From Prevotella ihumii (GTDB taxonomy: Bacteria > Bacteroidota > Bacteroidia > Bacteroidales > Bacteroidaceae): a DNA stretch of 64,000 nucleotides. Position numbers and translations under genes: made by a program. Within the stretch, counting starts at the first letter, position 1; each line of letters opens with the position of its first letter. This document shows positions 45,726 to 53,387 of this stretch, one piece after another. The stretch spans positions 1,013,542 through 1,077,541 of the forward strand of contig NZ_LT706987.1 of NCBI RefSeq assembly GCF_900155655.1, given 5' to 3'. The notes beneath the pieces are model-generated. The model saw only the letters and a list, made by a program, of their open reading frames with translations. It had not been told where the DNA came from and made no database searches.

Positions 45726-47379
45726 GGGTCTGCTGAATTATTATCTTTTCACCGACAGAGGGTAGCAGACATAGACCCTCATAGTGACAATAATGATGAA
45801 AAAACGCCAGATTTCGGTCAGGGCAAGACAAAGTTCCTTCAGGAACTTCATCACGTTTTTAACGAAGTAGCACATTCCTGTCCAGCATCGTGCTGTATCT
45901 GGAAGCTTGGCTCTTATGTCATTGGCTCGATAGATTCTCTTGCCAGTACCGAATGAGCATTCGATTTCATTGCGTTCCCCGATGGCTTTGGCCATTCTGG
46001 ATTTCATCTCATCTGAAGGAGAATCCTTCGGTGGTCGCCCTAACGGTTTGCAGTATGAATGGATTTCAAAATCCTCAAGTATATCTCGGTTTGACCTGTT
46101 CAGGTAAATCTTATCCGCAAGGATGGTGGCCGGAAGATAGCCGAAGCGTTCTTTGAAAAGTTGAATCTGTAGCAAGAGGTCCTGGCTTTCGTTGTAGGCA
46201 TCCCAACTGTGGTGGTCGATGAACGTATAGCCCTCGACTATGCTTGCACCTATCTTGGCCCCGAACTCAGTCCTTGCCTTAGCCTTTCCACGGACAATGG
46301 CACGGACGTGTGGCTGAAAGATGCTCAGTATGCGGTTTGCACAAGTATGAGTCTTTGATCTGTACATCTCCTCCTGCTGATGGTACATCTTGAGGATGGC
46401 AGTCAAGGTGCGTTTCTCATATAGGAATAGGCTCTCGTAGTACGTCTTGTTCTTTGCAAGCAAGTTCATTAAGATGCGGATATCCTTGCGCAAGTGGTTG
46501 AGCATCAACCCGATAGTATCACGCACCATCTTGCCTTTCTTCTTGGCTTTCTTGACAAGTTGAAGGTATGCCTGACGTGCATGCTTGTAGTTCGTTCGTG
46601 GCTTGTGCAGCTCAAACATATCGCACACCTTTATAATATAATCGGTAACCTTGCGGCAACCATCATGTATTATATCAACGTCAACAGGATAACGCATCTC
46701 TGCATCGGCACAGGTAGCATCAATCTTCAGCACTCCCTTGTGCTCGCGACCTTTTGAGTCGGTGAAGGAAGCGGCATTCGGATCCTCTGGTTTTAGAGTC
46801 GGTGGTTCCTCATCATTCTTCTTCGCCTCTTCTTCCTCACGCTTGCGTTTCTCTACAAGAAGGCGCTTCTGCTTGTCGAGAAGCTTGACTGTCATCTTGT
46901 TTAGTTCTTCCTCTGAGATTCGCTTGCGTATCGTGACGAATAGGCTTGGGTCGAATATAGGCTTGTCGGTGAACCCATGCAATCCACAAAAGTACTGCAT
47001 ATAGGGACTCTCTCTGATAATCTCGATGGTCTCGACATCACTTAGGTTTAGTTTGTGCTTGATAATCATTGCGCCGAGAATCATGCGTGCCGGCTTGTTC
47101 CCTGCACCTTTCTTCTGATTGTCCAACCTTGAGTTGTATTCCTTCTCAAGTTCTGTCCATGGAAGAAGGTCACCGAGAGCCACCCATCGGTTTGTCTTGT
47201 CCAACTCATCAAGGGATGAGCGGAGCAAACCGAGGTCAAGTTGCTTGTATTTTGGAGCGTAAAACTTCATCTTGCTATGGATTTAACTATATAAAGGTAC
47301 GATTTTTTTGTTAAACAAACAAAGAAATAAAGTTATATAAACTTAAATATCAGAGAGTTATAAATTATTCAGTAAACAC
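45726..47379 (-). mobile_element. IS5/IS1182-type insertion sequence
   Basis: 1654 bp. Left end GGGTCTGCTGAATTATT and right end (complement) GTGTTTACTGAATAATT match at 13 of 17. Flanked by TAATTA on both sides (45720-45725, 47380-47385), taken as a 6-bp target duplication. One transposase gene on the - strand whose stop codon lies within 20 bases of the left end. Confidence 0.82.
45741..47270 (-). CDS. IS5/IS1182-type transposase
   Basis: 509 residues, full length. N-terminal DUF772-type domain (KPARMILGAMIIKHKLNLSD, PYMQYFCGLHGF), a Lys/Glu-rich insert near 130-150, then the DDE domain: VLKIDATCADAEMRYP (first Asp), LADKIYLNRSNRDIL (second Asp) and NEIECSFGTGKRIYRAND (Glu). The C-terminus is hydrophobic. 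Probably active, since the frame and ends are intact. Confidence 0.9.
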   Translation of the reverse strand: MKFYAPKYKQLDLGLLRSSLDELDKTNRWVALGDLLPWTELEKEYNSRLDNQKKGAGNKPARMILGAMIIKHKLNLSDVETIEIIRESPYMQYFCGLHGFTDKPIFDPSLFVTIRKRISEEELNKMTVKLLDKQKRLLVEKRKREEEEAKKNDEEPPTLKPEDPNAASFTDSKGREHKGVLKIDATCADAEMRYPVDVDIIHDGCRKVTDYIIKVCDMFELHKPRTNYKHARQAYLQLVKKAKKKGKMVRDTIGLMLNHLRKDIRILMNLLAKNKTYYESLFLYEKRTLTAILKMYHQQEEMYRSKTHTCANRILSIFQPHVRAIVRGKAKARTEFGAKIGASIVEGYTFIDHHSWDAYNESQDLLLQIQLFKERFGYLPATILADKIYLNRSNRDILEDFEIHSYCKPLGRPPKDSPSDEMKSRMAKAIGERNEIECSFGTGKRIYRANDIRAKLPDTARCWTGMCYFVKNVMKFLKELCLALTEIWRFFIIIVTMRVYVCYPLSVKR

Positions 47380-47430
47380 TAATTAAGGGACGGTATTTGA
47401 TGACGCATTTCAGACCATAACACGGTTGCT

Positions 47431-47594
47431 GTAACTATTCAGCGGTTATTAAAGTTGAATATCAGCAACTTATAAGCACAACATTGTGGTTAAAAACCTC
47501 AAAATGACATTATTCGCTTGATTTTGTTTATATCTAATTCTGTAACTTGCTGATAATCAATGATAATTTATATGCCTTACCGCTGAATAGTTAC
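47431..47594. repeat. Inverted repeat pair, MITE- or remnant-like
   Basis: GTAACTATTCAGCGGT at 47431-47446 is the exact reverse complement of 47579-47594. Inside each arm, a second imperfect match (ATCAGCAACTTA / TAACTTGCTGAT) extends the symmetry. Total span 164 bp with no gene. Possibly a non-autonomous element or an IS remnant between the IS5-type IS and the lipoprotein genes. Confidence 0.55.
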
Positions 47595-47638
47595 ACGTGC
47601 TGCTCTGCAGTTAAATTTTCAAAAAAAATGGAAAAATA

Positions 47639-47670
47639 ATTGTTTGCTTTGTTTTTTATTGTTATCTTTG
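47639..47670 (+). promoter_or_regulatory. Promoter of the lipoprotein pair
   Basis: ATTG at 47639-47642, 20 bases, TATCTTTG at 47663-47670. The -7 box matches the consensus; the upstream box has one mismatch. A strong GGAGG (47691-47695) follows, 10 bases before the ATG at 47706. Confidence 0.7.
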
Positions 47671-47705
47671 GCGCGAAATACAATTTTTGAGGAGGAATGA
47701 TTTTT

Positions 47706-48308
47706 ATGAAATATGTTTTTATTTCGATATTAACAATTCTTTTGGTTAGTTGTCAAGAAGAAGACGCTAATCATCTTTTGCGTTATTCCATGAAAGATGG
47801 AATGATTTTGTATACACAAGAAGATGTGTGTAATTATGAAAGCGCAAACTCTTTTTTAAATGCAGAGAGCAATTTTAGAAAAAAGCCCGAAGATGTCGTA
47901 ATAAATCAAGACTCTAAGAAAGATTCGACATATGGATATGACGAAATATTGTCAGTTTCTTGGGAAAGAGCAAAATTTGGGAAATGGATAGAAAAATATA
48001 ATTTGGACAAAAAAAAGACATATTTTGTGCAAACCATTAAAGTTATTAAACTTATTCCGTCTTCTGGTGAATATGCTCTAACAGAAGGTTTCTATAATGA
48101 TTATAATAAAGATTCTATTGGAGTAAATCTAAATACAGGGAAGAGGGGATTCATTGTTTCTTCTAGCAACACAAATGGTAGATATGAAGCGTATACTATT
48201 ATGAAAAAGATTGGATATGATGATAATGGAAACAGTGTCGGTTTTTACTATCCAATTAAACCATCAAATATTAAATGGAAATATTTTAAAATCAAAACAA
48301 TATGGTGA
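47706..48308 (+). CDS. Lipoprotein of unknown function, first of pair
   Basis: 200 residues from the ATG at 47706; an in-frame ATG at 47697 touches the Shine-Dalgarno GGAGG at 47691-47695 and is less likely. Leader KYVFISILTILLVSCQ is a clear lipobox, so it is exported and lipidated. The mature part is charged, with YGYDEILSVSWERAKFG and a C-terminal YYPIKPSNIKWKYFKI that resembles the end of the second lipoprotein (FIPYTPQNLVWQYVLN), hinting at paralogy. AT-rich compared with neighbours. Stop overlaps the next start (TGATG), so the pair is translationally coupled. Function unknown. Confidence 0.72.
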   Translation: MKYVFISILTILLVSCQEEDANHLLRYSMKDGMILYTQEDVCNYESANSFLNAESNFRKKPEDVVINQDSKKDSTYGYDEILSVSWERAKFGKWIEKYNLDKKKTYFVQTIKVIKLIPSSGEYALTEGFYNDYNKDSIGVNLNTGKRGFIVSSSNTNGRYEAYTIMKKIGYDDNGNSVGFYYPIKPSNIKWKYFKIKTIW

Positions 48309-48333
48309 TGAAAAAACTTTTCTTATTATCAAT

Positions 48334-49714
48334 CAATAGTTCGTTAAAATTTGAGATAATTGCTACGCAGCTTTCCTCTGCCAGCCAAAGAGTTCTTTGA
48401 TAGTATGACTAATTAACTTTCGGTTCGGTATGCTCCGACACCTGTCGAAAATTAATTTTGCAATGTATGTGCTCGCTATGAGCTCCTTGAAAGAAGCCAT
48501 GGAATACGGTAGCCCGTTTTCCTTCATCATCACCTTTGCCACATTCTGTGATGCGAATGATGCGTTGTAGGAGAAGTCCAACTGATTCTTGTGCCTTGCC
48601 TGGCAATGCGCGAGTCCGGTATACTGCTTGGCATCGCGGAAGCAAAACTCGATTTGGAATCTTGAGCGGTATGTGCGCAACACTTCCTCACCTGATATGG
48701 CTGTCTTTGTAGAGAAGAAAAGTTTGTGCTTGCCGTTCGGCATCACCCAAATGACAAGACGCACTTTCTGCTTCAGTGCCTTTGAATAGGCGATGAGTGT
48801 GTAAGCTGTGCCTTCAAGTCCTTCGATATGCATCTTCGCCATACGCGTGAGGTCGAGTTTCTTGTAATTGATTTTCCCGTCAAGTGTTTTGGGACGCCCG
48901 GGCTTATTGGAACGAGGTCCCGTGTACACATAGTATAGGCTCGCCGTATCCCTGAAACGGCTGACAAGATGAAAGCCTTGCTCCTTGATTCCCTCCACAA
49001 ACGGACGGATAGAGAAGAAAGCATCAGCGACAACAATATCGGTGACCTTCAACAATTCTTTCCTGTAGCGTTTGATGACGGCAATGTAATGCTGCACAAG
49101 AGTCATGCTACGCAGTTTCAACTCTCTTGTAGAAGGGGTTTGATGGGCACGAAGCATCATACAGTTGTTGGCGTAGACATCGACAAGGGCAAGTCCCATA
49201 ATTTCAATGCCGTGTTTCATGGAACCTGCACAGCCGGACCAGAAAGTACCAACATGCGGAGTCTTCTTGCCTGACTTACTGATGTAGCTCGGATCTATGG
49301 CTATAGCCAGCAGTCCGTCCATGTTCAGATAACGCTGGGAAAGGTAGAGGTTGAACTTAACCCAGTTGATGCACTTAGCCCGGCTGCGGTTGAAATTCGT
49401 TCTGTAGGTCTGCTCGCAATGGGTGCCGTAACGCTCCATTTGAGTGAAATTTATCTTTCTTTGTATCGCCATGTACAATAAGAGTATTTCCAAGAGTAGA
49501 TTCTCAAAAGTTTTGCCTAATTTTGCAGATGAGCTTTTGATGGCATCTCTGCAGATTTCTGTATATTGGTCGAGTGGTTCTGATGTCATTTGCTTTATGT
49601 TTTTGCTACTATAAAGTTACTGATAATCAGCCACTTGGCCAAATTTTATTAGTTATATTAAGTTAATTAACTCTCTCATTTTCAAACGATTACGTTGGAA
49701 TTAACGAAGTATTG
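48334..49714 (-). mobile_element. IS4-family insertion sequence, copy 2
   Basis: 1381 bp, same ends as copy 1 (CAATAGTTCG... and ...CGAAGTATTG). Target duplication ATCAAT at 48328-48333 and 49715-49720. It lies inside the signal-peptide region of the second lipoprotein gene. Same orientation as copy 1, 6.3 kb away. Confidence 0.94.
48363..49589 (-). CDS. IS4-family transposase, copy 2
   Basis: 408 residues, full length, with the same DDE and YREK residues as copy 1. Three residue differences from copy 1, all outside the catalytic set. Confidence 0.95.
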   Translation of the reverse strand: MTSEPLDQYTEICRDAIKSSSAKLGKTFENLLLEILLLYMAIQRKINFTQMERYGTHCEQTYRTNFNRSRAKCINWVKFNLYLSQRYLNMDGLLAIAIDPSYISKSGKKTPHVGTFWSGCAGSMKHGIEIMGLALVDVYANNCMMLRAHQTPSTRELKLRSMTLVQHYIAVIKRYRKELLKVTDIVVADAFFSIRPFVEGIKEQGFHLVSRFRDTASLYYVYTGPRSNKPGRPKTLDGKINYKKLDLTRMAKMHIEGLEGTAYTLIAYSKALKQKVRLVIWVMPNGKHKLFFSTKTAISGEEVLRTYRSRFQIEFCFRDAKQYTGLAHCQARHKNQLDFSYNASFASQNVAKVMMKENGLPYSMASFKELIASTYIAKLIFDRCRSIPNRKLISHTIKELFGWQRKAA

Positions 49715-50413
49715 ATCAATTATGGCTTTTGCCATATCAGTAACATCATGTACTAACGATTCACAAGACGAATTGGTTTCAAATGGTACTGCATTATCAA
49801 AGCGAACTGCAGAAGATGCAAATACAGTGATTACGGACAAAGGTGAGTTGATTCACCTTGAAGACACAACTGTATACACGGCTAAACTTTCTGACTTTAT
49901 TTCAACTACTAATTCTGAGCCCGACGCTTGGAGTTCCAATCAAACACGAGCTTCAAACGATTCGTATCCCAAGAAAATAACGGTAAAAGGGTTTGATCGC
50001 AAAGAACAATTTGGTGGGTATAAAAAAATGATTTTTTCAGATGCAGAAAAATATGGTTTATACAAAGGCAGTATATATTTAGTATGCTTTTATAAGATAT
50101 ATAAAGACTTAGCCCAAAGTAACAATGAGAGTATTAAACCTAGAAACTATAACACAAACCCAGATGATGTTGCAATGGGATGGGCACCAGATGAATATGA
50201 CAAAAACGGTAAATTAATAAAAGGCTTCACAAATACAACGAATAGTATAAATGGTTTTGTAACAGCATCAACCATCTTACGTTATGTGAAGTGTGACATA
50301 AGTGGGGCTTCTTATGATAGATTTATCCCTTATACTCCTCAAAATTTAGTTTGGCAGTATGTTTTAAACTATTCTGAGAGTTGGGATTAATTAGATATTT
50401 ATGTAAGGATTAA

Positions 50414-50460
50414 TGTATAAAAAATGATATTTGTATTTTTACGAATATCATTTTTTATAC
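50414..50460 (+). terminator. Terminator after lipoprotein pair
   Basis: GTATAAAAAATGATATT pairs with the complement AATATCATTTTTTATAC around a short loop; nearly perfect 17-bp stem, with a U-rich 3' arm. Confidence 0.8.
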
Positions 50461-50479
50461 AACCTGTTTCGTAATAGTT

Positions 50480-50563
50480 TTATAAAATTAAAGTAATCGT
50501 CTGAATTAAGTCCTCATTCATAGTGTAAGCCTCGTACTCCTTTCCTTTATGCTCAAACACCAC
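50480..50563 (-). pseudogene. Short C-terminal-like remnant
   Basis: A 27-residue frame (GTG at 50563, TAA at 50480): VVFEHKGKEYEAYTMNEDLI then a hydrophobic end. It reads like the C-terminus of a small mobile-element protein but has no proper start. The rest of the gap 50391-50709 shows only the terminator. Confidence 0.25.
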
Positions 50564-50709
50564 ATTTAATTATCCACATATTATGTTTGCAGGAAGACTG
50601 TCAAGAGTCGTTGCATTTTAATTGCAGCTTTTATCGCCTCAAAACACTATAAATAAGACGACTTCGTTCGGATGTTACATACGGAGGATTCTCCTTGATT
50701 TATTTTCCA

Positions 50710-50997
50710 TCACTTATAATTATCTTCCAACATCTTCTCCAAATCCGAAGCCTTGTAGAGAATCTTCCCTGCAAATTGTGTGTAGGGAATAATTCTCCTG
50801 TCCCGATAGTCTTGCAAGGTGCGAGGGCTGATATACAGCCGCTCGCATACTTCCTTACCCGTCAGGAAATGCTCACCGCCAAACAGCGGTTTGTGTGTCT
50901 GTGCCACTTCCTTTATCCGTCTGTTCACTCCCTCAACTGCGGAGAGCACCACCAGCATATCGTCCGCATCCATGTTCAAGTCTCTTACCTGTTCCAT
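50710..50997 (-). CDS. Excisionase-like helix-turn-helix protein
   Basis: 95 residues. N-terminal helix, then the MerR/Xis-type winged helix: LTGKEVCERLYISPRTLQDY (helix-turn-helix), RDRRIIPYTQFAGKILYKASDLEKML (wing). Such proteins in Bacteroides mobile elements act in excision and its control. It is downstream of the related gene 51023-51310, 25 bases away, likely one transcript. Confidence 0.85.
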   Translation of the reverse strand: MEQVRDLNMDADDMLVVLSAVEGVNRRIKEVAQTHKPLFGGEHFLTGKEVCERLYISPRTLQDYRDRRIIPYTQFAGKILYKASDLEKMLEDNYK

Positions 50998-51022
50998 ATT
51001 TCTCTTTCCTTATTTGTTATTT

Positions 51023-51310
51023 TTAAATTTGTCTTTTCGATTTATCCGATTTGGTTTGGAGCAATAGCTCCACATCCTCACGCCTGTAATAGCACTTATG
51101 CCCGATTTGCGAGAAAGGCAACACACCTGTATCCCGATGGTGCTGCAATGTGCGCTTGCTGATGTTAAGCAACTTGCATACATCACCGTTGTGCAGCCAA
51201 TCGGTGTGCTTGCTTTGTTCCCCGAATACCTTGTGGCAGGTCTCGGCAAGACAGAGAATCTCATTCTTGAGCCTTGTCCAATTTGAATCCGTAATGATAA
51301 AATATCCCAT
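51023..51310 (-). CDS. Helix-turn-helix (excisionase family) protein
   Basis: 95 residues from the ATG at 51310 (MGYFIITDSNWTRLKNEI); an upstream TTG-initiated frame is possible but unneeded. HTH: WLHNGDVCKLLNISKRTLQHH, wing DTGVLPFSQIGHKCYYRREDVELLL. Paralogous in plan to 50710-50997. Probably a recombination directionality factor or regulator. Confidence 0.85.
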   Translation of the reverse strand: MGYFIITDSNWTRLKNEILCLAETCHKVFGEQSKHTDWLHNGDVCKLLNISKRTLQHHRDTGVLPFSQIGHKCYYRREDVELLLQTKSDKSKRQI

Positions 51311-51543
51311 AGTTTTATAATTGTTTTGTTTGTAATTCCGTCTTATTGGTATTGACAATACCTTTGCCTGTTCTGCGTTTCACCGCACGTTTATGCCTGC
51401 AAAAATATGATGAGTTTGTCATACTTCAAAGCAGCAGGGAACAGCAGGGAAATATCGGGAATTTCAAGGAAAAGCTAACGCATTTTATCGGCAGCCGTTT
51501 GCACCTTCTTACCCTGTTTTCTTCTTTCACCGTCCGTTGGGTA

Positions 51544-51574
51544 CAAAGATACGGTGATGCATCTCCTATTCAAT
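51544..51574 (-). promoter_or_regulatory. Promoter of the excisionase-like genes
   Basis: On the - strand ATTG (complement of 51571-51574), 19 bases, TATCTTTG (complement of 51544-51551). It gives a leader of about 230 bases. The region 51311-51901 holds no other supported gene; the + strand 136-codon frame at 51346-51756 lacks protein-like composition. Confidence 0.6.
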
Positions 51575-51901
51575 CGTTTTTCGCCCAAGTGGCAGCTTGT
51601 GGCACTCTTGGTGTAAACAAACGCTACCTTATTTCTGTGCTGATACTATTGTTTGCAATATCGGTGCAGAATACCGCATACATGCGCAAAAGGTACACTC
51701 CTGCCTCTGCCTTTTCTTGTTATTTTATCATCTTCTTTGACTTAGTTTTAGTTTAAATCAGTCTTTTCTCTCTCTATTTCCATAAAAATCCATGAGAAAT
51801 TCATAGCCAATGAGTGCAACATTATGCAAGCACTCCCCGAATGCTTGGAACTTTCCCATTCTCTTCGTAACTTCACTCTTGGAAACCAAACCAAGCAGAT
51901 A

Positions 51902-53005
51902 ATGAAAAAGAATGCAGATAAAGGCAAATCGGAGGGCGAAAACAATATGCCCAAGCAAAGGAAGACTTCCTCAAAAAACGGTGAGATAGAAACCTATCTT
52001 TCCTCTCGCTATGAGTTCAGATACAACACGGTGTTGGGAAGAACTGAATACAGGGACAAGGACGATACTCACTTCTCAAAAGTGGGTCGCTATGAAATCA
52101 ACACGCTCCGCAGGGAACTTGACAACGATGTGGGGATTATCACATCTTCCGACAACCTCTATTCCATCATCGAGAGCAGCTTCTCGCCACGCATCAACCC
52201 CATACAAGAGTATTTCAAAGCGTTGCCCTTGCTGGATATAGGCAGTAGTTGTAGTAACACTAACGAATACAATAGTTGCCGCAATGCTTCCTCCCTTTCA
52301 CTGAAAGCCATTCCTGACTTGGCAAGTTGCGTAGTTGTTCGCAACTCTGACAAGTGGCTGCCGTACCTTACTAAATGGCTCGTAGCAGTGGTTGCCAATG
52401 CCATGGATAACCGTGAGTGCCGTAACCATACCTGTCTTGTACTAACAGGCGAGCAGGGCAAGTTCAAGACAACGTTCCTTGACTTGCTTTGTCCTCCTGC
52501 TTTGCATGGTTACAGCTACACGGGCAAGATATATCCGCAGGAGAAGGACACACTTACCTATATCGGGCAAAACCTCATCGTAAACATCGACGACCAACTT
52601 AAAGCCCTCAACAAGCGTGACGAGAACGAACTGAAAAACCTCATCACCTGCCCGATGGTCAAGTATCGTATGCCCTATGATAAATATGTGGAGGAACACC
52701 CCCACTTGGCAAGTTTCGTGGCATCGGTAAACGGCAACGACTTTCTTACAGACCCTACAGGAAGCAGACGCTTCCTGCCCTTTGAAGTGCTTTCCATAAA
52801 TATTGAGAGAGCAAAAGCTATCTCGATGGACAATGTTTATGCGGAAGCCAAAGCCCTGTTAAAGTTAGGTTTTCGCTATTGGTTTGATGATGACGAGATT
52901 GCCGAACTATATAGAGAGAGTGAAGACTTTCAAGTACAAACTGCAGAGATGGAGCTTTTGTTGCGTTGTTTTAAAAGCCAACGGAGGATGAAAGTTATTC
53001 GTTAA
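51902..53005 (+). CDS. VapE-like helicase/primase-associated protein, N-terminal part (frameshifted)
   Basis: VirE/VapE-family P-loop protein. I start at 51902; 51947 (preceded by GGAGGG) is equally possible. About 367 residues. Seen: EIETYLSSRYEFRYNTVLGRTEYRD, RINPIQEYFKALP, P-loop-like LTGEQGKFKTTFLDLL, IDDQLKALNKRDENELKNLI and TGSRRFLPFEVLSI. The end KSQRRMKVIR looks out of frame: reading minus one from TTTTAAAAGCC gives KPTEDESYSL leading into the next frame. So the natural gene is probably one, split here by a single-base loss in an A run or a sequencing error. Confidence 0.75.
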   Translation: MKKNADKGKSEGENNMPKQRKTSSKNGEIETYLSSRYEFRYNTVLGRTEYRDKDDTHFSKVGRYEINTLRRELDNDVGIITSSDNLYSIIESSFSPRINPIQEYFKALPLLDIGSSCSNTNEYNSCRNASSLSLKAIPDLASCVVVRNSDKWLPYLTKWLVAVVANAMDNRECRNHTCLVLTGEQGKFKTTFLDLLCPPALHGYSYTGKIYPQEKDTLTYIGQNLIVNIDDQLKALNKRDENELKNLITCPMVKYRMPYDKYVEEHPHLASFVASVNGNDFLTDPTGSRRFLPFEVLSINIERAKAISMDNVYAEAKALLKLGFRYWFDDDEIAELYRESEDFQVQTAEMELLLRCFKSQRRMKVIR

Positions 53006-53205
53006 TGACCACTACGGAGATACTCACTTATTTGGGTATTTATACTCACCAATCACTTGTTGCCAAGCGTATGGGCGAAGCCTTGAAGAAAGCAGGATAC
53101 ATAAAGGTGAGCAAACGAAGAAACGGAGGTAGCCCCATCTATGTCTACAAAATTAGGAAAATCTTGCCCTGCCCGCTCCTTAAAACTTGTAGTAGCCAAA
53201 TGTAG
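53005..53205 (+). CDS. VapE C-terminal part in shifted frame
   Basis: 66 residues starting MTTTEILTYLGIYTHQSLVA, then KRMGEALKKAGYIKVSKRRNGG; this is a winged-helix tail of the VapE type. Its ATG overlaps the upstream stop (TAATG), so coupled re-initiation could make a separate peptide. I regard it as the severed end of the upstream gene. Confidence 0.7.
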   Translation: MTTTEILTYLGIYTHQSLVAKRMGEALKKAGYIKVSKRRNGGSPIYVYKIRKILPCPLLKTCSSQM

Positions 53206-53280
53206 TAGAATGTGTAGTATTGTCTTATACTACAAAGTAACACTGATTATCAATCACTTATCACAAAATAGTATGTAGTA
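53189..53280. repeat. Iteron-like TGTAGTA repeats, candidate replication origin
   Basis: GTAGTA at 53189, 53202, 53214 and 53275 and TACTAC (inverted) at 53228. The first four are 12-14 bases apart, about one helical turn. They lie between the VapE-like gene and the primase-like gene. This is the layout of an iteron origin, inferred only. Confidence 0.45.
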
Positions 53281-53387
53281 AGAAGAAAGATGAAAAAGTT
53301 TGGAGGGGGAAAACTTTGGAAACAGTAAAACCATAAAAACAGACAAATATAAATAATTATCATTCAACCCATTAAAGTATCAAAGCA

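Larger units (their letters stand above)
48308..50390 (+). pseudogene. Second lipoprotein gene, split in its signal peptide by IS4 copy 2
   Basis: Begins ATG at 48308 (TGATG overlap with the first lipoprotein) and is cut at 48333 by the IS. It resumes after the target duplication at 49721. Removing the IS and one ATCAAT copy gives 696 bases: 231 residues starting MKKLFLLSIMAFAISVTSC, a perfect lipobox. The 3' part (from ATG 49722, 222 residues) keeps the lipobox but loses the charged n-region. Mature sequence contains TRASNDSYPKKITVKGF, DDVAMGWAPDEYDKNGK and FIPYTPQNLVWQYV. No known family. A terminator follows at 50414. Confidence 0.85.

Noticed and set aside
40652-49714. Composite transposon bounded by the two IS4 copies
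   Set aside because: Each copy has its own distinct 6-bp target duplication (ATATAA, ATCAAT), which points to two separate insertions.
51346-51756. 136-codon + strand ORF
   Set aside because: Composition is not protein-like, it lies opposite the leader and promoter of the excisionase-like genes, and no start region is seen.
52970-53010. Programmed -1 frameshift in the VapE-like gene
   Set aside because: TTTTAAAAG is not in the phase needed for X XXY YYZ slippage: the zero frame reads TTT AAA AGC. A base loss or sequencing error is simpler.
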